Below are positions 44,100-53,315 of a stretch of 64,000 nucleotides of DNA, in pieces (within the stretch, counting starts at the first letter, position 1; each line of letters opens with the position of its first letter). The translations under genes were made by a program, and so were the position numbers. The notes under the pieces are model-generated. The model saw only the letters and a program-made list of their open reading frames with translations, ran no database searches and had not been told where the DNA came from. This stretch comes from an uncultured Clostridia bacterium. GTDB taxonomy: Bacteria > Bacillota > Clostridia > TANB77 > CAG-508. The stretch spans positions 124,001 to 188,000 of the forward strand of contig CAKOYB010000001.1 in the NCBI GenBank assembly GCA_934130435.1. Direction: 5' to 3'.

Positions 44100-46037
44100 A
44101 TGGGAAAGAAACAAAACAGAGAAGAAATTAAAGAAAATGATAAAGAAAACTCAACAACATTGTTTAAAGCAAAAAATATTAAAGACCTAATTGCTCCTTC
44201 CGGAATTGATGCTTCTAACTTAAACCATTTAGAGATAATTTCACACACTAATAGATTAGCGAGAAGTTTTTTTGTAGCTACACTTCCACGTATGGGAACA
44301 TTTCCATCATTATTTAGAGATATGTATGAATTTGGAGATATAAACGTATCTATATTTATAACCCCAATACAAGAATCACGTTCTCAACAGGAACTTAATA
44401 GAACGATAAATGAACTTGAAACAGAAAGATTAGTTGCCTTGGGAAAAGGAAGAATAAACAGAGAGGCTATACTATCACAAAAAAAATATGAAACAGAAAA
44501 ACTTAGAGATGAAATAGCAGCTGGTTTCAATAAAATGTTTGAAGCCTCAATTATATCCACAATTTTTGCCTATAATTTACAAGATCTAGATAAATATACT
44601 AAAATGCTTTCAACAGAAATGGCTAAAAAGCAAATTGCAATAAAAACTGCTTGGGCTATGCAAGAAGAGGCATTTAAGTCAAATATACCTTTAAACAAAA
44701 ATTTAATTAAAAAGAAACACCCATTTGATAGAAATTCAATGGCAACGGTTTTTCCTTTTACATCATCTGAAATTGGACATCCTTCAGGAGTACCTTTAGG
44801 ATATAACAAACAAACAGGAACACCAATACTTTTTGATAATTTTCATTCATCTCTTACAAATTATAATATGGTTATATTTGCTAAATCTGGTGCAGGTAAA
44901 TCTGTTACCATGAAAACTTTAATTTCACGTTCAAGTGTTTTAATGGGAATTGAAAGCTTGGCTCTTGATGCAGAAGGAGAGTATACAATAGTTGCTGAAA
45001 GTCTTGGAGGAATAAATGTTGTCTTAAGCCCTACATCGGAAACAGTAATTAATTTATTTGATATTGAACCAGAGCTAGTAAAAGATGATATTACAGGTAG
45101 AGAAAGACCAGTATTAAATGTTGAAAATAAAGTTGAAGATGTTACTCAAGCATTACTTACAATGGCAAAAGGAAGTACCAGAAGTACAGAAGTTAATGAG
45201 ATAACAAAGCAAATAATTGCAGAGGTTGTTTCAGAAGAATACGAAAGTATTGGAGTAAATTCAAATATAAACAGTTTATATGAAAGTGATATAACAGAAA
45301 TAAATTACGGAAAGATAGAAAAAGAGAAAAAGAAAATGCCAACTATTGGTTCATGGTATGACAGACTTACGAAAAAAGCTAAAGAAAATGAAAATCCAGA
45401 TTACAAATTTCATTACAGCTATTTATTAAAAGTTATGAAGCAATATGTTAGAAAATTTGGAGGGCAGATGGCTTACTTTGATGGGCAATCTACATTTGAT
45501 CTATTAGAAGGAGCCCCATTTATAAACTTAGATATTTCTCAGCTAGAAGAAAGGTTTGCAAGACCACTTGCACAGCAAATCTTACTTTCATGGATTTGGG
45601 AGAAATTTGTAAAGAAAAACAGCGAAGATAGAAAAAGAGCTAAGCAAAAGAGAGTTATAGTTGATGAGGCTTGGATGCTGTTGCCATTCCCAGAGGCTGT
45701 AGACTTTTTGAACAAAATGGCTCGTCGTGCAAGAAAAAGAAATGTTTCTCTTGCAATTATATCTCAAAGATTTCAAGATTTTTACGAAAAACCAGAAGCA
45801 CAAGCTGTTCTTACATCGTCAGATACAAAATTGTTCTTAGCACAAGATAAATCTGAAATAGAGTACTTAAAGGAGGTATTTAAACTTTCAGAAGGAGAAG
45901 CAAGTTATTTAATTACAGCACAAAAAGGAGAAGGTTTATTAAAAGTAGGAAACGATACAGCAATACTAAAGATTATGCCAACTAAAAAGGAGTTTGAATT
46001 TGTTGAAACTAATTTAAATAAATTAGCAAATAAATAG
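44100..46037 (+). CDS. virB4: VirB4-type secretion ATPase
   Basis: A 645-aa ATPase that energises pilus assembly and transfer. The Walker A motif is FAKSGAGKSVTMK (~residue 265) and Walker B is KRVIVDEAWMLLP (~residue 520), followed by ARRARKRNVSLAIISQRFQDF, the conserved arginine-finger and Q-rich block. The N-terminal ~230 residues complete the VirB4 core begun by the previous gene. Because VirB4 is normally one chain of ~650-900 residues, the pair forms a split VirB4. AAAGGAG precedes the start. Confidence 0.93.
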   Translation: MGKKQNREEIKENDKENSTTLFKAKNIKDLIAPSGIDASNLNHLEIISHTNRLARSFFVATLPRMGTFPSLFRDMYEFGDINVSIFITPIQESRSQQELNRTINELETERLVALGKGRINREAILSQKKYETEKLRDEIAAGFNKMFEASIISTIFAYNLQDLDKYTKMLSTEMAKKQIAIKTAWAMQEEAFKSNIPLNKNLIKKKHPFDRNSMATVFPFTSSEIGHPSGVPLGYNKQTGTPILFDNFHSSLTNYNMVIFAKSGAGKSVTMKTLISRSSVLMGIESLALDAEGEYTIVAESLGGINVVLSPTSETVINLFDIEPELVKDDITGRERPVLNVENKVEDVTQALLTMAKGSTRSTEVNEITKQIIAEVVSEEYESIGVNSNINSLYESDITEINYGKIEKEKKKMPTIGSWYDRLTKKAKENENPDYKFHYSYLLKVMKQYVRKFGGQMAYFDGQSTFDLLEGAPFINLDISQLEERFARPLAQQILLSWIWEKFVKKNSEDRKRAKQKRVIVDEAWMLLPFPEAVDFLNKMARRARKRNVSLAIISQRFQDFYEKPEAQAVLTSSDTKLFLAQDKSEIEYLKEVFKLSEGEASYLITAQKGEGLLKVGNDTAILKIMPTKKEFEFVETNLNKLANK

Positions 46038-46052
46038 AGAAGGGAAACAAAT

Positions 46053-49000
46053 ATGAAAAAAAATAAAAATTCTAATATCCTTAAAAAACTAATAATTTCA
46101 TTTTTGATGCTTGTTATCTTAATTAATACCTTTATGTCTAATAAGGTAGAAGCAGTTTTTGGAATCGACCTAGATGAAGTAGCAAAAAAAGCGGTAAGCA
46201 ATATTGGAATTATACTGTACAAAGCGGAATATAAAATACTAAAGTTTGCAGATAAAATATTTTGTGATGATGCACACCAAAGCGATGAACAAATTTATAT
46301 TAGTCCAGAAACTATTATTAAAGGAAAATTTTCATTATTAAATGCAAATATCTTTGAAAATATACAACCTGGAAATAGTGATTATTACGATTCCGGAGAT
46401 TCTGGAGGCATAAATGGAAGGATTGTAGTTGGTAGAAACAATTTAAGAAAAACTATTTCTGGCTGGTACTATGCACTAAGAAACTTAGCTTTAGTTGCTC
46501 TACTTTCTATATTGGTTTATGTTGGTATTAGAATGGTACTAACATCAGTTTCACAGGATAAGGCAAAATATAAAGGAATGCTGGTTGATTGGCTAGTTGC
46601 TATATGTCTATTGTTTGTTTTACATTTTATAATGATAGTTACACTTAATGTCACATCTACAATAACTAATGCAATAGGAACGAAAGGTAACAATTTAAAT
46701 CTTTTACAAAAACCCTCAGAAATTATTACAGGAGTATTAGGAAGCGGATATGACACAATGGAATGGACAGATCCAGACGACGGAGAAGTATATGAAAGAG
46801 AAGATGTGTTTGTTCAAGAACTAATTATATTTGTTATTATTCTTTATACAGGAATTTTTTTGTGGAAGTATTTAAAAAGGATGATTACAATAGTATTTTT
46901 AGTATTATTAGCACCTATAAGTTGTATTACATATCCGATAGATAAAATAGGAGATGGAAAAGCACAGGCGTTTAACACATGGTTACAAGAGTTTATTTAT
47001 AATGTAATAATCCAGCCTTTTCACTTACTAATATATATTGTATTAGTAAGTAGTGCAATAGACCTTGCAAATTCTAATATTATTTATACTATTTGCTGCT
47101 TCTCAGCAATTATACCAGCAGAGAAATTTATTAAGCAAATGTTTGGATTTAGAGATCAGCTTGGTTCACCACTTGGAACTTTTGCAGGTGGAGCACTATT
47201 TAGCAAAGTTTTAGATAGCTTTAAATCTGGAAAAGCAACAAGTGATGGAGGAAAAGGCGGAAACAGTGGAGGAAGCAAGGACGACGAAGATCGTGAATTA
47301 CCTCCTAACAACAAGGAAATTGATGAGCCTGAAGATGTATATTCAGATGATGGTTCAGACGGATTAGATGATCCTAGTGGTTCAGATAACCCGGATGAAA
47401 GTACACCAGAATTAGAAAGCAGTTCAGAAGGGCAAGAAGGAATAACAGATGGCTCAGATGAAAATGTAGAAGGAGACCCAAATGATACCGGGGAAGACGG
47501 TTCAGATAATGCTATAGACGGAGAGTCAGATGAAATTGGTGAAGAAAATGAAACGCCTGAAGAAAACGAAGCATCTGAAGGTGACGAAGATGAAAATATA
47601 GCAGAAGATGGACAAGGAGAAGGTGGCCAACCAAATGCAAATGACTCTGCTAATGAAGAAAAAAAGAAAAAAAATGGTAGACTTACTAGAGTTGGAAGAA
47701 AAGCAAAGAAAAGATTCAATAGACATTTACAAAAAACATATGGTGCAACTACTGCTGCAGGAGTAGCCAAAGGAGTAGGAATAAGAGCTCTTAAAGCAAC
47801 AGGAAGAGGTGTTTACAAAGCAGGAAAAGGAGTAGTAAGAGGTACAATAAAAGGTGCTACCACTCTTGGATTAGGACTTGCTGCAGGAACTATGAGCATG
47901 ATGCTTGGAGGAAAGTTCTCTAGTGGAGCAGTAACGGGAGCAGCGCTAGGAGCAAAAATTGGAGGAGGAATTACAAATCAATTAGATAAAGTAACCTCAG
48001 GAGTAGAAAAGTTTGCAACGAACACTGCTAGAGATTTTATGTATAGTGATGAACAACTAGACGAAAGAGATTTTAAGAAAAAAGACTATAATATCAGACA
48101 AGCACAAAATAACTTTGCTTTTAGACATGATGGAAGGCAGCCAAATGGAAAAGAACTTAAAGAGGAACTTGATAAAATGTATCAAATGAAACAACATGGA
48201 ATAGATGAAGATTACTTTAACAGAACATTAGGCCAATATGAAGACTATCTTGAGGACGGAATGGATGAAAAAGATGCATTTGATACAGCTATGAGCTCAG
48301 CTATAGATGCTCAAGAATATAAGGCTGCAGACTTTAGAGATCCAAAAAAAGTTGCACAACTATATGAAGAAAAAATGGCAGCTCTTAGAAATAGTGCTGA
48401 AATGAGAGGAAAAAAACTTGATGAAAGAAAAGCATCAGAAAGAGTAAGCAAGGTATTACTGGGTGCAGCAAATATGAAGGGGGTTAAGGGAGTAAAAATA
48501 CCAACTATCAACACAAATCCAAGAATACCAAGCCAAAGTAGTGAAAAGATTAGAATAAAAATAGGAAGCGAAGTAACAGATAAAATAGCAGAAGGTTATA
48601 AGGATGAAAGTGATTTAATTCAGAGTATTGCAGAATCAGCAAGACAAAGCATAAGCGGAACTGCAACGCAGGAGAAGATAGATGTAGCTGTGGAAGCTGA
48701 GATAGGTAAATTTGAAAAGTATTTGAACAATAAAGATGCACAAAGTGCTGTGGCAAACCTAAATGGTAATGCTAGAAACCACGAAATGGCAATGAGATAT
48801 AATGTTAAGCTAAAACACGGAATTAAAGATGAAAAAGCAATATCTGATATTAGAGATTTAGAAGGAAAATTAGGAAGAAAAAATACAGAATTAGCAGATA
48901 AACTTTCTAGAGAAATTTCAAGCCCAAGATTTAAAAGCAGCGGACGAAACAAAGAGGACCTTGTTAAGGAAGTAACAAATCAAATTACAGAGAAAACGAC

Positions 49001-49082
49001 TGAGGCTGTAAATGGAAACATTAATAATACTGCGGAAAGTGTTGTTGATTTAGCTGGAAAATATTCAGGAATAAATTTTTAG
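46053..49082 (+). CDS. VirB6/TrbL-like multi-span channel protein with a long cytoplasmic tail
   Basis: 1009 aa. Residues ~1-25 are a signal helix. Helices near ~145-165, 180-205, 255-300 and 320-365, with LRNLALVALLSILVYVGIRM and the FRDQLGSPLGT end, match the VirB6/TrbL core. A highly acidic stretch (~400-530, D/E/S/G-rich) follows. Then come a basic glycine-rich helix region (RLTRVGRKAKKRFNRHLQKT, GVGIRALKATGRGVYKAGKG) and a charged helical tail to the end. The tail probably lies in the cytoplasm or interacts with the envelope. GAGAAGGGAAA precedes the start. Confidence 0.82.
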   Translation: MKKNKNSNILKKLIISFLMLVILINTFMSNKVEAVFGIDLDEVAKKAVSNIGIILYKAEYKILKFADKIFCDDAHQSDEQIYISPETIIKGKFSLLNANIFENIQPGNSDYYDSGDSGGINGRIVVGRNNLRKTISGWYYALRNLALVALLSILVYVGIRMVLTSVSQDKAKYKGMLVDWLVAICLLFVLHFIMIVTLNVTSTITNAIGTKGNNLNLLQKPSEIITGVLGSGYDTMEWTDPDDGEVYEREDVFVQELIIFVIILYTGIFLWKYLKRMITIVFLVLLAPISCITYPIDKIGDGKAQAFNTWLQEFIYNVIIQPFHLLIYIVLVSSAIDLANSNIIYTICCFSAIIPAEKFIKQMFGFRDQLGSPLGTFAGGALFSKVLDSFKSGKATSDGGKGGNSGGSKDDEDRELPPNNKEIDEPEDVYSDDGSDGLDDPSGSDNPDESTPELESSSEGQEGITDGSDENVEGDPNDTGEDGSDNAIDGESDEIGEENETPEENEASEGDEDENIAEDGQGEGGQPNANDSANEEKKKKNGRLTRVGRKAKKRFNRHLQKTYGATTAAGVAKGVGIRALKATGRGVYKAGKGVVRGTIKGATTLGLGLAAGTMSMMLGGKFSSGAVTGAALGAKIGGGITNQLDKVTSGVEKFATNTARDFMYSDEQLDERDFKKKDYNIRQAQNNFAFRHDGRQPNGKELKEELDKMYQMKQHGIDEDYFNRTLGQYEDYLEDGMDEKDAFDTAMSSAIDAQEYKAADFRDPKKVAQLYEEKMAALRNSAEMRGKKLDERKASERVSKVLLGAANMKGVKGVKIPTINTNPRIPSQSSEKIRIKIGSEVTDKIAEGYKDESDLIQSIAESARQSISGTATQEKIDVAVEAEIGKFEKYLNNKDAQSAVANLNGNARNHEMAMRYNVKLKHGIKDEKAISDIRDLEGKLGRKNTELADKLSREISSPRFKSSGRNKEDLVKEVTNQITEKTTEAVNGNINNTAESVVDLAGKYSGINF

Positions 49083-49114
49083 ATTAATATAGAATAAAAA
49101 AGGAGGAGCCTACC

Positions 49115-49624
49115 ATGAATTTTGAAAGAAATATTAGATTGTTTTTTGTAAAATATGGTAGGCGCTTATTTATTCTTGTACTAATTGTTCTTGCTACACT
49201 ATTTATTCTAAGAACAGTTAATAATCTAGTGGATGACAATTCTAAAGATGTAAAACAAAATTCAAATAAAGTTAGTGTTAGCGAAAAAGAGCAAAGAGAA
49301 GATGAAAAAATAATTGAACAATTCGTTGAATACTGTAATAAAGGAGAGCTCGAGAATGCTTATAATATGCTATCTTCAAATTGCAAGATAGAAAAATATA
49401 AAACTATTCAAGAGTTCAAAAGTAAATATTACGGAAAAATTTTTTCTACAAATCAAGAAATAAATATAAAATTAACAGATGAACAAGAATATGAAATTTT
49501 ATTTACAGGAAACACACTGATAACAGGGAAGGTAATAGAAACTACAGACACATATTACTTAACTAAAGAAGAAAGTGGAAAAAAAATAAATATAAACATT
49601 CATAATGAGATAAAAGGAGACTAA
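49115..49624 (+). CDS. Bitopic NTF2-like protein (VirB8/TcpC-like)
   Basis: 169 aa. A helix at ~residues 15-35, a short linker and a domain IIEQFVEYCNKGELENAYNM, LSSNCKIEKYKTIQEFKSKY with later strands, as in small NTF2-like domains. VirB8 and TcpC in type IV systems have this layout. The assignment is by architecture and position only. AGGAGG precedes ATG 49115; the next gene starts 3 bp after its stop. Confidence 0.65.
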   Translation: MNFERNIRLFFVKYGRRLFILVLIVLATLFILRTVNNLVDDNSKDVKQNSNKVSVSEKEQREDEKIIEQFVEYCNKGELENAYNMLSSNCKIEKYKTIQEFKSKYYGKIFSTNQEINIKLTDEQEYEILFTGNTLITGKVIETTDTYYLTKEESGKKININIHNEIKGD

Positions 49625-49627
49625 AAA

Positions 49628-51047
49628 ATGGGAGAAGAAATTAAACAAACAATTTGGCTTTCAATACGAAAGTATGTGTTTATTGCAATCGGAATACTAG
49701 TATTATTTCTTATTATTGGTGTTTGTGTATTAACAGCTTTAGGAGGAGACTCATCTGATTCAAATGGCGGTAGTGGAAACAATTTTGGACGGAGACGAAG
49801 CACAAATTGAAGACATAGATTTGTATAATGCGGATGGAAGTGTAAATACAGATGCGATAGCAGAGCTCCAAAATAGATTAAGTTATAAACTGGGATTAAA
49901 CGGACCAAAAGATGTAGGTGATTCAAAGTTACAGCCAGACAAATCTCTACAATATCCATATAACGTATCAACAGATTATTTGTACCAATGTTTATGGTTT
50001 GCTGGAAGAAGATCTTTAGAATATCTCGAAAAATATAATCTAAAAGATAATAGACCAAGTGGTGGAAGTGCTTTAGAAGGATCAAAACAGGCAAATTGCA
50101 CAGTAAGTGAGTTTAAAGCAAATCCAGTTGCAAATGCATATATTTTTTGGGATCTAGGCACTGTTTATGGACATGCTGCATATGTTGAAGCAGTTGATAA
50201 AGACGGATCTTTATGGCTTTCCGAATGTAATGGAGGACACGGATGGAGTGGAATTATTAATAAGTCTCCTGGTGGTACAAAATTTACTCCTGAAAATAAT
50301 TATTCATATGGAACAAGTGGTACTTGCCTAGGATTTTTCGTTTTACCAAGAGTTGAAACAACTAAGTCAACATCAAAAAATAAAGATTCTAGTATAACTA
50401 TGCTTGTAAATTCTAAAAATCCACTTTCAGAGGAAACCTATGGAGAAGGAAAAACAGTACCCAATTTAAGAACTGTAGCAACAAGTGGAAAAGACGCCGA
50501 AAATATGGATTATCAAATGAATTCAGAAGCGTATAGCAATTATCTTGAAATGAAACACGCATATGAAAGCGAGAATAGTGGATACAAAATGAATATGTGT
50601 AGTGCATATAGATCATACGAATCACAGAAAACAAGATATGATAAAAATGGTGGTTCTAGCTATTATCAAGGACCTTTAACGAGTGAGCATAGAACAGGAC
50701 TTGCAGTTGATCTTGGAACAATAACAACAGGAACAGGTGGAACAGGTACGTGGGATAACTGGATAAAGAACAAATCTGAACATAAAAGAATGTTTAAATG
50801 GCTGTATGAAAATTCATATAAGTATGGTTTTATACTAAGATATCCTAAAGGAACTAAATCAAAAACCGGAATAGAACCAGAATCTTGGCATTATAGGTAC
50901 ATTGGAAAAGAACATGCAAAAAAATTCAAAGAAAAATCAAAAGCTTATGAAAAAACAGATAGTAACTTAGGTGTTACTTATTCAACTTATACATATGAAG
51001 AATATCATGAAGAAACATTTGGAGGTGGCCAGTACGGGAAATTCTAA
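49628..51047 (+). CDS. Membrane-anchored CHAP + VanY peptidoglycan hydrolase, +1 frameshift at CGG 49790
   Basis: Read with +1 at 49790-49792, the product is 472 aa. The first frame gives only the anchor helix (residues ~15-38) and a G/S/N linker. The second, entered at the CGG, gives GDEAQIEDIDLYNADG, a CHAP amidase/endopeptidase domain (catalytic Cys in YQCLWFAGRR ~residue 120; His in YGHAAYVEAV ~180), and a VanY-type D,D- or L,D-carboxypeptidase with SEHRTGLAVDLG (~353) and ESWHYRYIG (~419). Alone, the first frame would be a 60-aa membrane peptide and the second a hydrolase without start or export signal. Such enzymes open the wall for the secretion machine (VirB1 role). Confidence 0.88.
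49790..49792 (+). other. +1 frameshift site 4: GGA-CGG-AGA
   Basis: CGG is in the anchor frame. Skipping C gives GGA GAC GAA and the CHAP frame. Unshifted, the frame stops after six codons (TGA 49808). Confidence 0.82.
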
Positions 51048-51996
51048 TAATGTTGAAAGTAAAAAAAATTATAATTTGATTTTGACTTTTATTATTATTT
51101 TTATACTTATTATTTTAATAGCAATAATAGTACTCAGTTCGTTAATATTTTTAAATAAAAAAGATGAAAAAGTAGATAACTCTGTAGAAGAAATTTGGAA
51201 GGGAGAGAATACTAAAAATTTAACTCCACTAAAAGACAATGAGATTTATTATACACTAATACGATGCATTAGTAATTATGTATCTGGCATATATGGAGAA
51301 AACGATGAGCGAGTATATATAGATGAATGGTATACAAATAATAAAAATATAAAAAAAGAGAACTATAATAAAGAGTTTTTTGAACAATATAGTACATATG
51401 CGCCAACCGAAATTAATTACATTTCAAAAGGAAGAGTATATATATATTATATTTACGGAAATATTATAAGAGCAGATGGAACGCTACCATCAAAGAAGTT
51501 TAATATTATTGTTAAGTTAGACTTTGCTAACTATAGATATTCAATAATTCCTCAAATTATTGAAGACTTAGAAAATAAAGAAGTATTTGGTGAACTAGGA
51601 TCTAAATACAATGATTTTGAAGTGGTTTCAACATCTAATGAGATGATTGCGGGTAGATATATAACAGATTATTATTTGTTAACTAAGGAAAACATTAATG
51701 AATCTTTTAATTTGATTGATGAAGAATATAAAAAAACTAAGTTTTTAAATGATATTAATAATTATAAAGTTTTTATAAACGAAAGATATAATGGAAATAG
51801 TGGTATACCAATTATAAAAGAATGTAAAGTTTACTTAACTGAAGGATTTACAGCATATGTGGTAAAAGATTTAAATGATAATATATATGTTTTTAAAGAA
51901 ACTGCAGTAAATAAATATACTGTTATATTAGATGCAAATACAATAAAATTAGACTTTTTAGAAAATGGAGAAAACAATAATGAAATTAAAGGATAA
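51007..51996 (+). CDS. Bitopic NTF2-like protein (VirB8/TcpC-like), second copy
   Basis: A helix of ~20 residues (ILTFIIIFILIILIAIIVLSS) is followed by a soluble domain with repeated patterns typical of two NTF2-like folds (TLIRCISNYVSGIYGENDER; SFNLIDEEYKKTKF). Its start overlaps the end of the previous gene. ATG 51007 or GTG 51025 are possible, and the GGAGG at 51021 sits too close to the GTG. Length 323-329 aa. It is followed at once by the lysozyme gene. Confidence 0.65.
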   Translation: MKKHLEVASTGNSNNVESKKNYNLILTFIIIFILIILIAIIVLSSLIFLNKKDEKVDNSVEEIWKGENTKNLTPLKDNEIYYTLIRCISNYVSGIYGENDERVYIDEWYTNNKNIKKENYNKEFFEQYSTYAPTEINYISKGRVYIYYIYGNIIRADGTLPSKKFNIIVKLDFANYRYSIIPQIIEDLENKEVFGELGSKYNDFEVVSTSNEMIAGRYITDYYLLTKENINESFNLIDEEYKKTKFLNDINNYKVFINERYNGNSGIPIIKECKVYLTEGFTAYVVKDLNDNIYVFKETAVNKYTVILDANTIKLDFLENGENNNEIKG

Positions 51997-53287
51997 TTCA
52001 GGTAGTATTTTGGGAATTGCTATAATTGTTGCAGCTTTATTTTTAGGGATAATAATGATTGTATCTTTTATTTCTGAAGGAGATTCAGAAACACAAGGAG
52101 CTAGTGACTATTCAAGTGTTGAAACAAGTGGAAGCCTTTTAGTTGAGTACTTAATGTCATGGGAAAACTCTGCAATTCAGGCTTACAAAGATGGTGAAAG
52201 GACAAGTTATATAGCTAAATATGTACAAGATGAAAAATATGTGTGTTACACAGATTATAGCTATGATGCAGGGGATAGGAACTTTTCTACTGGTTTGTGC
52301 CATAAACTACCAAATGGAAAATATAATTTAGTTAGTGAATATGCTGATGTGGGAATAGATATTACAAATGGAGATTATGATAATGTTGGAGATAAAATAG
52401 ATATGCACTATGTTGATGACGTGTTCTTGAAGATACTAAATGGAAGATTTACTAATACAGTAAAGAATACATTAGGGGAAGAATTATACAATAGTATTCC
52501 TCAAAATCAAAAGGATGCACTTATATGTGTTGCATATCAATATGGAAATGTAGCAGGAGCTAAAGAATTTATTCAATCTGGCGGAACTGACAGAACTAAG
52601 TTTTGGGTTAATAGTGGTTATGGTTATAGATATTATCCATTTGCAAAAGGCGGAGGAAAAGATGGTAAAAGAAACAATAGAATTAATGCAAATTGGGAGT
52701 TATTTAGTAAAGGAATATATAAAACAGGTTCAGGAAAAGTATTAGAGAAAAAAACTGATATAAATAAAGAATCTTTTGATGGATTCTTGTTTTTAGGAGA
52801 TTCGTATACAGAAGGAATAAAAGATAGAGAAGAATTAAAAAATGCAACTATTAAAGCTGTTGTTGGTAAGGCACCAAAGTACTGGTTAGACAATTTTGGA
52901 GAGTTACCACAAAAAGTAAGCGGTGTAAGTGTTTTATTAGGTGTAAATAATACAAGCCAAACAAAGGAAATGAAAAAATTAATAGATAAGCTTGTAGAAA
53001 AGTATGGAACTGATATACCAATTTTTGTTCAAAAGGTATTTCCAGTTGGTTCGGGCTATACCACAATTTCAGCAAGTACTATGGTAAATAATATAGAAAA
53101 ATATAACAACACTATAAGTAATTATTGTAATGAAATTGGATATAAAAATGTGAAATTTATAGATGCTACTACTAGCTGTACTTCAGGAAAATATTTAAAG
53201 AGTGAGTATACAAGTGATAATTTACATCTGAACGAAAAGGGAAAGGACATTTGGATTCAAAATATGAAAAACAAGATGCTTAAATAA
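51980..53287 (+). CDS. Membrane-anchored lysozyme-like + SGNH/GDSL esterase fusion
   Basis: 435 aa. One helix (~residues 8-30), then a lysozyme-like region: the acidic EYLMSWENSAIQAYKDGERT, TGLCHKLPNG, DMHYVDDVFLKIL and the phage-T4-like IPQNQKDALICVAYQYGNV. From ~residue 265 there is an SGNH hydrolase with FLGDSYTEGI (nucleophile Ser), LLGVNNTS and the DNLHLNEKG Asp-His block. The pairing of a glycosidase with a deacetylase/esterase suggests it first removes O-acetyl groups, then cuts glycan. ATG 51980 fits the GGAG upstream. Confidence 0.82.
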   Translation: MKLKDNSGSILGIAIIVAALFLGIIMIVSFISEGDSETQGASDYSSVETSGSLLVEYLMSWENSAIQAYKDGERTSYIAKYVQDEKYVCYTDYSYDAGDRNFSTGLCHKLPNGKYNLVSEYADVGIDITNGDYDNVGDKIDMHYVDDVFLKILNGRFTNTVKNTLGEELYNSIPQNQKDALICVAYQYGNVAGAKEFIQSGGTDRTKFWVNSGYGYRYYPFAKGGGKDGKRNNRINANWELFSKGIYKTGSGKVLEKKTDINKESFDGFLFLGDSYTEGIKDREELKNATIKAVVGKAPKYWLDNFGELPQKVSGVSVLLGVNNTSQTKEMKKLIDKLVEKYGTDIPIFVQKVFPVGSGYTTISASTMVNNIEKYNNTISNYCNEIGYKNVKFIDATTSCTSGKYLKSEYTSDNLHLNEKGKDIWIQNMKNKMLK

Positions 53288-53315
53288 TAGTTTATTATAA
53301 GTAAAGGAGTTTTAA

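Noticed and set aside
51021..51051. A sixth frameshift between the CHAP-VanY gene and the following NTF2-like gene
   Set aside because: The overlap has no in-frame CGG. VanY is complete at its stop and the next gene has its own membrane helix, so this is an ordinary overlapping start.
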